The notes beneath the pieces are model-generated. The model saw only the letters and a list, made by a program, of their open reading frames with translations. It was not told the DNA's origin and did no database searches. This document shows positions 1 through 6,858 of a stretch of 64,000 nucleotides of DNA, one piece after another (the first letter of the stretch is position 1; every line of letters begins with the position of its first letter). The stretch lies in the NCBI GenBank assembly GCA_002353825.1, contig DEKJ01000006.1, positions 1-64,000 of the forward strand. Reading direction: 5' to 3'. Position numbers and translations under genes: made by a program. This DNA comes from Prevotella sp. UBA2725. Lineage in GTDB: Bacteria > Bacteroidota > Bacteroidia > Bacteroidales > Bacteroidaceae.

Positions 1-31
1 GCGGGCGGCCACAGGGGACCGCCCCTGCACT
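1..31. repeat. GC-rich dispersed palindrome, copy 1
   Basis: Imperfect palindrome (GGGCGGCC followed by CCGCCCC) of a family seen in several intergenic gaps of this window. Positions 1-30 are the exact reverse complement of 987-1016. The left end meets the window edge, so its full extent is unknown. Confidence 0.8.
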
Positions 32-41
32 GAACCCTTGG

Positions 42-70
42 TCGTGGAAAGTCGTGAAAAGCCGTTGCTA
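42..70 (+). repeat. GTCGTG direct-repeat element, head of module 1
   Basis: Two near copies of GTCGTGGAAA followed by CCGTTGCT. The same element recurs at 1126-1155, in shorter form at 1903-1926, and at 54907-54948. In the first, second and last cases it lies about 90-100 bp upstream of a TAnnTTTG promoter box. Function unknown. Confidence 0.7.
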
Positions 71-107
71 AATGTACCGTTGCTTACGATATTTTCTTAT
101 CTATAAA

Positions 108-139
108 GTTGCAAGATTGAAAGGTTTTGCTTAACTTTG
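108..139 (+). promoter_or_regulatory. Bacteroidetes-type promoter of module 1
   Basis: GTTG at 108-111, 20 bp, then TAACTTTG at 132-139, matching the Bacteroidetes -33/-7 layout. A strong Shine-Dalgarno (AGGAGG, 149-154) and ATG 158 follow closely. The segment from 42 to about 145 is clearly similar to 1126-1228 upstream of the toxin-antitoxin pair, so the two promoters are duplicates. Confidence 0.7.
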
Positions 140-157
140 CAAAAAATAGGAGGAAAT

Positions 158-376
158 ATGAGCACAGTTAAGTTAGTTTTTACTCATCTTGTTAATGGCT
201 TCCGTGTCTTCGGTCAAGCAGCACGAGGATCATATAGATCTTCTTCGCCCGAGATTAATTCTCTGCGGGATGAAATGTTGGAGCCTTCATCACCAGACGA
301 TGATTCCTTGAATCTACGTCGTGATCTTCGTCATATTTATGGCGATGTGCATGTCGCTTGGCAAAAAGTAATGTGA
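158..376 (+). CDS. small hypothetical protein (72 aa), partner of broken DUF2335 gene
   Basis: I do not recognise this family. The ATG at 158 is chosen because AGGAGG lies 4 bases before it; a TTG at 137 would sit inside the -7 promoter box. The product is soluble-looking, with an acidic serine-rich middle and a charged C-terminal part rich in Arg and Asp. Its stop codon (374-376) lies just before the ATG (379) of the DUF2335 reading frame, so the two are probably co-transcribed. The arrangement parallels the antitoxin and toxin genes of the next module, which have a related promoter. That invites, but does not prove, a two-component role. Confidence 0.6.
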   Translation: MSTVKLVFTHLVNGFRVFGQAARGSYRSSSPEINSLRDEMLEPSSPDDDSLNLRRDLRHIYGDVHVAWQKVM

Positions 377-378
377 CT

Positions 379-819
379 ATGGCAAAACAGTCCATTAAGC
401 AGCGGGAAACTCAGGTTCCTACGGGCAAGGGTGTCGGTAAGCAGATAGAGCAGACGTTTACCGTTGAAGATGTTTCTTTGCCTTCTCCGCAGGAGCTTGA
501 AGCATATAAACAGATTAATCCTCAGATTATTGATTTCTTGCTTTCGACATCAACAAAAGAACAAGAACATCGTCATCAACTGGATGAGGAATAACTGAAG
601 GTACTTGAGAATGTCAACAAGCGTGATCATCGTCTAAACCTTTTAGGGATGATCTTTGGTTTCCTTTCATTGTTAGTTATGATGGGTGTGGCTTGTTACA
701 TGCTTTATTTGAATCATCCTTGGTTCGCATCTTTCTTTGGTGGTGTATCGTTGATCACTGTAATTTCGATATTCGTTACTCGAAGAGATATATCGACAAA
801 GAAGGTGGAAGAGAAATGA
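379..819 (+). pseudogene. DUF2335-family membrane protein, interrupted by in-frame TAA
   Basis: Two parts lie in one reading frame, separated only by TAA at 592-594. The first 71 codons end in a charged stretch (EHRHQLDEE). After the stop the frame stays open from 595 to TGA at 817-819 and encodes KRDHRLNLLG, then two hydrophobic segments around a central HPWFASFFGG, then a basic tail. That order (acidic helix, His/Arg-rich linker, two membrane helices separated by a short Trp-containing turn) is what I know from DUF2335 predicted membrane proteins. A single change from CAA, GAA or AAA would restore a protein of 146 residues. It may be a recent pseudogene, a sequencing error or a strain variant. 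The family's function is unknown. Confidence 0.7.
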
Positions 820-894
820 GACTTGTCGTGGAAAGTCATGCCGACCGAGTGCTAGTAACGAGAAAATTTGTGGGGTGTAGTCATAGTAGTTTAT

Positions 895-926
895 GTTGTC
901 ATAGTTGTTGGAAGGAGATCGACAAC
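895..926 (+). repeat. GTTGTC/GACAAC stem-loop repeat, tail of module 1
   Basis: GTTGTC at 895-900 is complementary to GACAAC at 921-926, around a loop containing TAGTTGTTGGAAGGAG. A close copy lies at 1970-1999 behind the toxin gene. A related string (TTAGTTGTTG, twice) is embedded in the histidine kinase gene near 6205-6245. The rest of the gene-free stretch 820-1239 holds a GTCGTG fragment, two GC palindromes and the module 2 promoter. Confidence 0.55.
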
Positions 927-986
927 AGAGACAACGGATACAACTTTTACAACTTCATTTACATATCTTTTGTTGCTATGGTTTCT

Positions 987-1017
987 GTGCAGGGGCGGTC
1001 CCCTGTGGCCGCCCGCC
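987..1017. repeat. GC-rich dispersed palindrome, copy 2 (inverted relative to copy 1)
   Basis: Positions 987-1016 are the exact reverse complement of 1-30, so a perfect 30-bp inverted repeat brackets the whole of module 1. No transposase lies between the arms. Confidence 0.8.
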
Positions 1018-1078
1018 ATGACAGGGTAATCATTTCACCCAACAACCATCACCCAACACCTTATTTTGCTGTCTCCAT

Positions 1079-1113
1079 TCGGGGTGCGGGTGGCCACGGG
1101 AACCGCCTCCGCA
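1079..1113. repeat. GC-rich dispersed palindrome, diverged copy 3
   Basis: GGTGCGGGTGGCCAC, GGGAACC, then GCCTCCGCACT: a diverged copy in the orientation of copy 1. As there, it is followed by the GTCGTG element (1126-1155) and a promoter. It marks the head of module 2. Confidence 0.6.
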
Positions 1114-1190
1114 CTAAACCCCTTGTCGTGGGAGGTCGTGCAAAGCCGTTGCTATTCGAATCCGATGTCGATGATATTTTCGTCTATAAA

Positions 1191-1222
1191 GTTGCGGAAT
1201 TAAAATGTTTTGCTTAACTTTG
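1191..1222 (+). promoter_or_regulatory. Bacteroidetes-type promoter of toxin-antitoxin operon
   Basis: GTTG at 1191-1194, exactly 20 bp, then TAACTTTG at 1215-1222. Spacing and surrounding bases match the promoter at 108-139. The antitoxin ATG at 1240 would leave a leader of only about 12 bases. Confidence 0.7.
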
Positions 1223-1239
1223 CGAAAAAGCTATAGATT

Positions 1240-1479
1240 ATGAGTATTACAAGCATTAATAACATTTACATGGCAGTCTTGTCTACTCTTACGAAAGAGA
1301 ATAAGATAGCCCTTGCTACGATGCTTCTCAATTCGGCTACTGGGCCTGAAGGAGCCAAGGAGCCTCTGACCTTAAATACTCGATTTAGTGGTGATTGGGG
1401 AGAAGGTGAATCGGCTGATCGGGTTGCCGAAGACCTAAGGAACGATAGGAAATTCACAAGAGAGGTTGAGACATGGTAG
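1240..1479 (+). CDS. VapB-like antitoxin (putative)
   Basis: A 79-residue protein whose stop codon overlaps the start of a PIN-domain toxin gene, the usual antitoxin position. The N-terminal half is helical and hydrophobic (possible dimerisation or DNA-binding part). The C-terminal half contains a Trp-containing acidic segment ending in EDLRNDRKFTREVE, which resembles toxin-wrapping tails of antitoxins paired with VapC in Bacteroidetes. I do not see a classical AbrB or ribbon-helix-helix motif, so assignment rests mainly on context. In such operons the antitoxin, with the toxin, normally represses its own promoter. Confidence 0.6.
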   Translation: MSITSINNIYMAVLSTLTKENKIALATMLLNSATGPEGAKEPLTLNTRFSGDWGEGESADRVAEDLRNDRKFTREVETW

Positions 1480-1892
1480 AGCATGAGTATTTGTTAGATA
1501 CCAATGTTTGCATTGCCATCTTAAAGAATAACTTAGAGGTCTTTAAGAGAGTCCTTGCTGTGGGTCAATCTCATTGTCATATTTCGGAGATCACAATAGC
1601 TGAACTCTTCTATGGTGCAGCAAAGTCAGGTAAAGCGTCTCATTTCGATGATATCATTAAGATTACTCGTCTGTTTGATGTCATTCCAATGTATACAAGT
1701 CTCCGGAGGTATGGTATTGTTAAGGCAGCCTTAGAAAAACAAGGTAGGCGCCTTGACGACTTTGATCTCTTAATTGGCACAACTGCTTTGGAAAACGATA
1801 TGGTCGTGGTCACAGCTAATGTAAAGCACTTAGGAAGGATACCAGGTATCATGGTGGATAATTGGGAAGAGACAAATGAAACACTGCACTGA
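1473..1892 (+). CDS. PIN-domain ribonuclease toxin, VapC family
   Basis: The 139-residue protein shows the PIN nuclease signature: LLDTN with Asp9, an acidic residue in TIAELFYG (Glu44), DDFDLLIGTTAL with Asp98, and VVVTANVKHLGRI near residues 111-122. These carboxylates bind the Mg2+ used to cut RNA; VapC toxins typically cleave initiator tRNA or a ribosomal RNA loop, but the target here cannot be read. Its start (ATG 1473) overlaps the antitoxin's last codons by 7 bases, implying translational coupling. It is full length for the family with no missing catalytic residue seen. Confidence 0.85.
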   Translation: MVEHEYLLDTNVCIAILKNNLEVFKRVLAVGQSHCHISEITIAELFYGAAKSGKASHFDDIIKITRLFDVIPMYTSLRRYGIVKAALEKQGRRLDDFDLLIGTTALENDMVVVTANVKHLGRIPGIMVDNWEETNETLH

Positions 1893-1969
1893 CACCCTTG
1901 TCGTGTAAGGTCGTGATAAGTCGCTGTTATTACCAAGAAATCTTGGCGTCGTTGTCCCAGTTGTTTGTG

Positions 1970-1999
1970 TTGTTATAGTTGTTGGAAGGAGGCCGACAA
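1970..1999 (+). repeat. TTGTTA...GACAA stem-loop repeat, tail of module 2
   Basis: Close copy of 895-926, sharing TAGTTGTTGGAAGGAG. It follows a short GTCGTG repeat (1903-1926) and a small hairpin CCAAGA-AA-TCTTGG at 1933-1946 behind the toxin gene. It may mark the end of the second module. Confidence 0.5.
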
Positions 2000-2074
2000 T
2001 GTCTATGAACACAAAAAATCACGCCGTTGCTGAAGATTTTCCGAATTATTGTCAGAGGGTAAGCAAAGATTCTT

Positions 2075-2082
2075 TATCTTTG
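2075..2082 (+). promoter_or_regulatory. -7 promoter box of lipoprotein gene
   Basis: TATCTTTG matches the Bacteroidetes -7 box, 33 bases before ATG 2116. An ATTG at about 2048-2051 may be the -33 element, though the 23-bp gap is longer than usual. Confidence 0.55.
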
Positions 2083-2115
2083 CGGATAGAATGTACACTC
2101 TTAAAGACCTTGCTT

Positions 2116-3006
2116 ATGAAAGCTTTGACCTATATCTCGGTGTTTTTGATGTGTTTGTTGTTCGCCTCCTGTCAGAAAGTGGCAGTGGAAGACGATGTTG
2201 ATGTACCTGAGGGTAAGAACCTCGTGACATTTAATGTGGGGATATATCAACAATTGCCATTTACGGAGGTCAATGCAGCTAAAACCCGTGCTCAGGATAT
2301 AGCATCATTGTGCAAACATCTTGATCTTGCTGTGTATCAAGGCGGCGAGCGAGTTGCAAAAGCTTCGAAGGATGCGGGCGATAAGGATTTCAATACGCTT
2401 TCCATTGCCCTCAGCCCTGGCACTTACCATGCCGTCATCCTTGCACATAATCAGGACAAGAGCCCTACAACGACAGATGCAGAAAAGATCGGGTTCAATA
2501 GCGATATGTCTGATACGTTTCTCTGGAGTCAGGATATCACGGTGACAGAGGATAAAGGTTTGGATATAGACGCGAATATGCATCGTGCTGTGGCTATGGT
2601 AAGGATTGTTACTACGGATGTTGTCCCGGATAATGTATCGACTGTGCAACTTTATTATACAGGTGGCAGCTCTACATTGAATGCTTTGACGGGTGAAGGC
2701 TGCGTGAATTCGAGGCAGACAGTGAAGCGTTCTGTCAGTGATGATATGAAAGGCAAGACAGCTACGTTCGAGATTTATACATTCCCTAAGAGTGACAGTA
2801 AAGGGTTAAAACTGGTGGTTACAGCCATCGCAGCTAATGGCCAGACGGTTTTCACGCACACCTTTGAGAATGTTCCAGTCGTGCGCAACCAGGTGACGCA
2901 ATACAAAGGAGCCTTGTTTACCAATGGTTCTGCAGAGAGCGACACTTCATCTAAGTTTCGCATCACTACGGACGACGAGTGGACGACGGTAGATAAGACC
3001 TTTTAG
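2116..3006 (+). CDS. surface lipoprotein, FimB/Mfa2-like
   Basis: The reading frame is open from further upstream, but ATG 2116 is chosen because it directly opens a lipoprotein signal peptide: Lys-Ala, a hydrophobic core, then a lipobox ending FASC with Cys at residue 20, and it lies just after a TATCTTTG promoter box. The mature part of about 275 residues is beta-rich. A segment LSPGTYHAVILAHN, and a later half opening DANMHRAVAMVRI, recall the two-domain fimbrillin-associated proteins (FimB/Mfa2 and related DUF families) of Bacteroidales. It probably sits on the outer membrane. No fimbrial operon surrounds it, so a role as fimbrial anchor is only a guess. Confidence 0.6.
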   Translation: MKALTYISVFLMCLLFASCQKVAVEDDVDVPEGKNLVTFNVGIYQQLPFTEVNAAKTRAQDIASLCKHLDLAVYQGGERVAKASKDAGDKDFNTLSIALSPGTYHAVILAHNQDKSPTTTDAEKIGFNSDMSDTFLWSQDITVTEDKGLDIDANMHRAVAMVRIVTTDVVPDNVSTVQLYYTGGSSTLNALTGEGCVNSRQTVKRSVSDDMKGKTATFEIYTFPKSDSKGLKLVVTAIAANGQTVFTHTFENVPVVRNQVTQYKGALFTNGSAESDTSSKFRITTDDEWTTVDKTF

Positions 3007-3016
3007 TAAGGGTTGC

Positions 3017-3028
3017 GCAAACGTTTGC
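3017..3028 (+). promoter_or_regulatory. LacI-type operator upstream of regulator gene
   Basis: GCAAACGTTTGC is a perfect 12-bp palindrome with the CG centre typical of LacI/GalR-family operators; the extended context is TTGCGCAAACGTTTGCAT. The same core appears at 33519-33530 before malQ. Its centre is 61.5 bp before the TAAATTTG -7 box (3084-3091). A site that far upstream fits activation better than simple blocking of RNA polymerase. Confidence 0.75.
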
Positions 3029-3042
3029 ATGATTTATATCAA
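3029..3042 (+). promoter_or_regulatory. FNR-like dyad in the regulator promoter
   Basis: ATGAT-TTAT-ATCAA, one mismatch from the FNR/Crp-family pattern TTGAT-N4-ATCAA. It abuts the LacI-type operator and lies about 55 bp before the last base of the -7 box TAAATTTG (3084-3091). The same pairing occurs before malQ (33554-33567). Confidence 0.5.
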
Positions 3043-3152
3043 TATTTCTACGCTTTTTCTTTTTTGTTGCTCAAGAAAAGACCTAAATTTGCAGTGCAAC
3101 AATCATTAGAAGGTGAATACCTGAAAGCTGCACTAAATAGGCGTTTTTCTAT

Positions 3153-4175
3153 ATGGCACATACAACATTGACTATGAGAGATATAGCTGCCGCTCTGAAC
3201 GTGTCGGTGGCAACGGTGTCGCGGGCGTTGAAGGACAGCCCGCGCATCAGCGAGGAACAACGTGAGAAGATCAAAGCCTACGCCAAGGAGCACAACTATT
3301 GTCCGAACATGATGGCAGAGGGTTTGCGCAATAATATCATGCGTCCATCCAAGATCATTGGCGTCATTGTTCCTCAGTTTGAGCATTTCTATTTTTCTTC
3401 TGTCCTCCGCGGCATCAACCAGGAGGCGATGTCGCGCGGCTATACACTGATGGTCAGTGAGAGCATAGATGAATATGAGCGGGAGGCCCTGATCTGTAAG
3501 CGTTTCCTGGAGAGCCGGGTTTGTGGCATCATCGTCTCAGAGGCCAAGAACACCATTCGTTACGACCATTTCCAGGAGGTTCTGGATAATCACATGCCGC
3601 TCGTCTTCTACGATCGCATCTGCACAGGCATCAACTGTGACCGGGTGGTGGTCGACGACTACCAGGGCGCGTACAATGCCGTGAACTATATGATAGAGCG
3701 TGGTTGCCAGCGTATCGCTTACTATGGCTCCCCGATGACGATGGAGATTAGTAAGAACCGTTACAACGGCTACCGCGATGCTTTGTTGCGCAATGGCCTC
3801 AAACCAGAGGAGAAGTTCTTCCGCATCTGTGACAACCGTTCTGATGCCGAGGCCATCACCCCCGACCTTCTGTCCCAAGATGAGATTCCCGATGGTTTCT
3901 TTGCCGTCAACGACGACACCGCTATCGGCATTCTCTACACTGCCAAGCGCATGGGCTTCGACGTGCCGCAGGACATCAGTATCTGTGGTTTCACGAACGG
4001 CCAGCGCGCGGTCGCCAGTGACCCGATGCTCACAACCGTGGAGCAGCGCGGTGTGCGGGTAGGCGAGGAAGCCGCCAACATCCTCATCAGTAAGGTGGAG
4101 GGAGAGCTGCCGATGGAGAAGATCGAGAAGCGGATCGTCAGGACACGGCTGGTGATAAGAGGGACGACGAAGTAA
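3153..4175 (+). CDS. LacI/GalR-family transcriptional regulator, probably of maltose/starch use
   Basis: A 340-residue regulator. Residues 6-27 (MRDIAAALNVSVATVSRALK) form the LacI helix-turn-helix and hinge-helix region. From about residue 65 it has the periplasmic-binding-protein-like sensor domain (IIGVIVPQFEHFYFSSVLRG, ending with the family's TTVEQ region). Such proteins bind a sugar and a palindromic operator. The operator GCAAACGTTTGC is in its own promoter and in front of malQ 30 kb away, and an MFS sugar transporter lies directly downstream. I infer that it controls uptake and breakdown of maltodextrins. Operator position suggests it could be an activator. The ligand cannot be read from sequence. 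Confidence 0.85.
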   Translation: MAHTTLTMRDIAAALNVSVATVSRALKDSPRISEEQREKIKAYAKEHNYCPNMMAEGLRNNIMRPSKIIGVIVPQFEHFYFSSVLRGINQEAMSRGYTLMVSESIDEYEREALICKRFLESRVCGIIVSEAKNTIRYDHFQEVLDNHMPLVFYDRICTGINCDRVVVDDYQGAYNAVNYMIERGCQRIAYYGSPMTMEISKNRYNGYRDALLRNGLKPEEKFFRICDNRSDAEAITPDLLSQDEIPDGFFAVNDDTAIGILYTAKRMGFDVPQDISICGFTNGQRAVASDPMLTTVEQRGVRVGEEAANILISKVEGELPMEKIEKRIVRTRLVIRGTTK

Positions 4176-4176
4176 G

Positions 4177-4212
4177 AGCCTCTCCCCAGCCCTCCCCCGT
4201 AGGGAGGGGGCC
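4177..4212. repeat. CCTCTCCCC / CCCTCCC-GGGAGGG dispersed repeat
   Basis: CTCTCCCCAG followed by CCCTCCC (4190-4196) and GGGAGGG (4202-4208). Related copies lie at 49695-49714 and, as an inverted pair, inside the ABC exporter gene at 24238-24363. Here it sits between the regulator and transporter genes. Confidence 0.65.
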
Positions 4213-4274
4213 AAGAATACCATAGGGGGCAAGTGGCAATAACGGATCAAACGAAATAATAAAAATAAAATAAT

Positions 4275-5597
4275 ATGGACAATCAATTGAAAGAGAAGCC
4301 GAACATGTCGTTCTGGGGCTTGTGGAACCTGAGCTTCGGATTCTTCGGTGTGCAGATAGCTTATGCACTGCAGAGCGCCAATATCTCACGTATCTTCGCT
4401 ACGTTGGGTGCCGACCCGCACTCACTGAGCTATTTCTGGATCCTCCCGCCGCTGATGGGTATCCTCGTGCAGCCGATCGTGGGTACCTGTTCAGACAAGA
4501 CCTGGTGCCGTTTTGGCCGGCGTATCCCATACCTCTTTATCGGTGCCGCCATCGCCGTGCTCGTGATGTGTCTGTTGCCCAACTCCGGCTCCTTTGGCAT
4601 GACGGTGAGCACGGCCATGGTCTTTGGACTCGTGTCTCTGATGTTCCTCGATACGAGTATCAATATGGCTATGCAGCCGTTCAAGATGCTTGTCGGCGAC
4701 ATGGTCAACGAGAAGCAGAAAGGTACCGCATACTCCATCCAGAGTTTCTTGTGCAATGCCGGCTCGCTCGTAGGTTATGTATTCCCATTCGTCTTCGCTG
4801 CTCTCGGCATTGCAAATACTGCTCCTAAGGGAACTATCCCCGATTCCGTGATCTACAGTTTCTATGTTGGTGCAGCTATTCTGATCCTCTGTGTCATCTA
4901 CACGGTGTGGAAAGTGAAGGAGTGGCCGCCGAAGGAGTATGAGGAATACAACGGCTCGAAGAAGGAAGTGGCAGAGAAAGAAGAAGGCTCGAGCAACTGG
5001 TTCGTACTGTTGAAGAATGCGCCCGCTACGTTCTGGAAAGTTGGACTTGTGCAGTTCTTCTGTTGGTTCGCGTTCATGTATATGTGGACTTACACCGCCG
5101 GTACTGTGGCTGACAACTGCTGGGGTACGACCGATGTGACGAGTGCAGGTTATCAGGAGGCTGGCAACTGGGTAGGTATCCTCTTTGCCGTCCAGGCTAT
5201 CGGCTCCGTCATCTGGGCACCGATCCTCCCGAAGTTTAAGAACCGTAAGGTAGCTTATTCGTTGAGTTTGATCCTTGGTGGTATCGGCTTCGCAGCTTGT
5301 GCTTTCATCCATGACCAGTATCTGCTGTTCATCCCGTTCCTGCTCATCGGCTGTGCTTGGGCTGCCATGCTCGCCATGCCTTTCACCTTCGTTACGAATG
5401 CATTGCAGGGTTATGGTCACATGGGTGCTTACCTCGGCCTTTTCAATGGTACCATCTGTGTACCGCAGATCGTTGCAGCCGCCATCGGTGGTGTGCTCCT
5501 CGGCCTTGTGGGCTCCGTTCAGAGTAACATGATGATCATCGCAGGTATCAGTCTGGTGCTCGGTGCTGTTGCCGTGAAAGCAATAAAAGAACGCTGA
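4275..5597 (+). CDS. MFS sugar transporter (GPH/SLC45-like, probable maltose or oligosaccharide uptake)
   Basis: A 440-residue inner-membrane protein with about twelve hydrophobic segments. After the second helix it carries DKTWCRFGRRIPYL, the loop motif of cation-sugar symporters of the MFS that resemble plant sucrose carriers and bacterial maltose carriers. The central loop (about residues 215-240) is rich in Lys and Glu. It lies 99 bp behind the LacI-type regulator gene on the same strand, and in Bacteroidetes such pairs usually serve maltose or starch oligosaccharide import. The substrate is inferred from context only. A GC palindrome just beyond the stop probably ends transcription. Confidence 0.8.
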   Translation: MDNQLKEKPNMSFWGLWNLSFGFFGVQIAYALQSANISRIFATLGADPHSLSYFWILPPLMGILVQPIVGTCSDKTWCRFGRRIPYLFIGAAIAVLVMCLLPNSGSFGMTVSTAMVFGLVSLMFLDTSINMAMQPFKMLVGDMVNEKQKGTAYSIQSFLCNAGSLVGYVFPFVFAALGIANTAPKGTIPDSVIYSFYVGAAILILCVIYTVWKVKEWPPKEYEEYNGSKKEVAEKEEGSSNWFVLLKNAPATFWKVGLVQFFCWFAFMYMWTYTAGTVADNCWGTTDVTSAGYQEAGNWVGILFAVQAIGSVIWAPILPKFKNRKVAYSLSLILGGIGFAACAFIHDQYLLFIPFLLIGCAWAAMLAMPFTFVTNALQGYGHMGAYLGLFNGTICVPQIVAAAIGGVLLGLVGSVQSNMMIIAGISLVLGAVAVKAIKER

Positions 5598-5601
5598 TTA
5601 G

Positions 5602-5633
5602 TGCAGGGGCGGCCACAGGGGGCCGCCCCTGCA
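5602..5633. terminator. GC palindrome between convergent genes, likely two-way terminator
   Basis: TGCAGGGGCGGCC (5602-5614) and GGCCGCCCCTGCA (5621-5633) are perfect 13-bp arms with a 6-base loop. It is a member of the dispersed GC-rich palindrome family and fills the 52-bp gap between the convergent transporter and histidine kinase genes. There is no U-tract, so termination is inferred from position and stem strength. Confidence 0.6.
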
Positions 5634-5649
5634 TCATACTCGATGGGGG

Positions 5650-6819
5650 TTATTGGAACGTCAACCGGAACGTGGTGGGTTCGGCATTGCCGACTAGCTC
5701 AATCATCCCACCCATCGTCCGCATGATCTGACGGGAGATAGACAGGCCGATACCGCTACCCTGTTTCTTTGTCGTGAAGAAGGGGACGAAGATGTGAGCT
5801 GCAAGGTCTGGAGGGATGGCGGGACCATCGTCTGAGATGTCTATCGTCACGTTGTCGTGCTCACCCGTATATGCATGAATCATAATATTGCCGTCGTTGC
5901 CTATGGCTTCGGCGGCATTTTTTATGAGGTTACTCACCACGCGACTCGTCAGTCCCTCGTCGGCATAGACCATTAGGTCCTCCGGCTCGATGTTGACATG
6001 GATGGTGCAGCCGGGCTTGAGCCAATGCTCCGCGAGATTTGTGAGGCGAGCAACGAAAGGCTTGACATAAAAGAGCGTGGGGTGGGGCGTCGGCACGTGG
6101 GTGAACTTACGATAGTTCTCCACAAACTCCATCAGTTCGACGCTCGTGGAATGGATGATCCGGAGCTTCTCTCGTTCTTCTGAGTCAGGGCTTGGTACAG
6201 AGTCTGTTGTCTTAGTTGTTGAAGTTGTCTTAGTTGTTGGAATCGTTGACGTGTCGCTGAGTGCGATGACCGGGGTGATGGTGTTCATGATCTCATGGGT
6301 CAGTACGCGGATGAGTTTCACCCAGGCATCGATCTCCTGGTTGGCAAGCTCACCATGGATATCACTGAATGCCATGATCTTCACCTTCTTGCCTTGTAAG
6401 GTTGTATGCGACTCACGTATGGAGAAGGCGGAGAGACGGTCAGAGACCTGAGAAAGATGCGTGATGGTCTGTCGCTTGAGCATCGTGCGGGCTGCCTTGT
6501 TGGAGCGGAGCACGAGACCGCGCTGCTCGTCGACGACAAGGATACCCGTATCGACGGAGTCGAGGATAACCTCATAATATTTCTCCCGCTCAATCTGTTC
6601 GTTGCGTGCATGCTGTAGGATGGTCTTGATACGGTTGAGGGACGCATTGACGAGTTCATCGTCCTTCGATCTCGTCTCAGGAAAGCGGAAAGAGAAGTCA
6701 CCATTGTCAATAGCATTGAAGAGAAACGACACCTTATGCGCATTGCGGCGGTAGCGGCGCCACAACGCGAGGTTAAGGAACAGAGAAAGGATGAGCAAGA
6801 GAATGATAACGTAAATCAT
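5650..6819 (-). CDS. sensor histidine kinase of an NtrC-type two-component system
   Basis: A 389-residue kinase. One N-terminal membrane helix (residues 2-19) is followed by a linker, a PAS-like region (about 80-150), the phospho-acceptor box RVLTHEIMNTITPVIALSD with His175, and an ATPase domain with N-box SNLIKNAAEAIG, G1 motif DISDDGPAIP and G2 motif GSGIGLSISRQIM. There is no obvious periplasmic sensor, so the signal may be internal. It lies downstream of the sigma-54 response regulator gene on the same strand, separated by 224 bp with a large hairpin. Residues 191-214 are an odd Thr-rich insert (STIPTTKTTSTTKTTDSV) within the helix after the H-box, encoded by a short repeat also found in intergenic DNA. 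Confidence 0.9.
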   Translation of the reverse strand: MIYVIILLLILSLFLNLALWRRYRRNAHKVSFLFNAIDNGDFSFRFPETRSKDDELVNASLNRIKTILQHARNEQIEREKYYEVILDSVDTGILVVDEQRGLVLRSNKAARTMLKRQTITHLSQVSDRLSAFSIRESHTTLQGKKVKIMAFSDIHGELANQEIDAWVKLIRVLTHEIMNTITPVIALSDTSTIPTTKTTSTTKTTDSVPSPDSEEREKLRIIHSTSVELMEFVENYRKFTHVPTPHPTLFYVKPFVARLTNLAEHWLKPGCTIHVNIEPEDLMVYADEGLTSRVVSNLIKNAAEAIGNDGNIMIHAYTGEHDNVTIDISDDGPAIPPDLAAHIFVPFFTTKKQGSGIGLSISRQIMRTMGGMIELVGNAEPTTFRLTFQ

Positions 6820-6858
6820 AACTACATTTCATAAAAAGTGTATCTTCCCAAGATCTAT

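Noticed and set aside
693..1217. Open frame of 174 codons downstream of the broken DUF2335 gene
   Set aside because: It overlaps the DUF2335 membrane region in another frame and then runs through GTCGTG and GC palindrome repeats; composition is not protein-like and no ribosome site is seen.
1..2000. Integron or transposon
   Set aside because: No integrase, transposase or recognisable attC/attI or target duplication; kept only as a cassette-like hypothesis.
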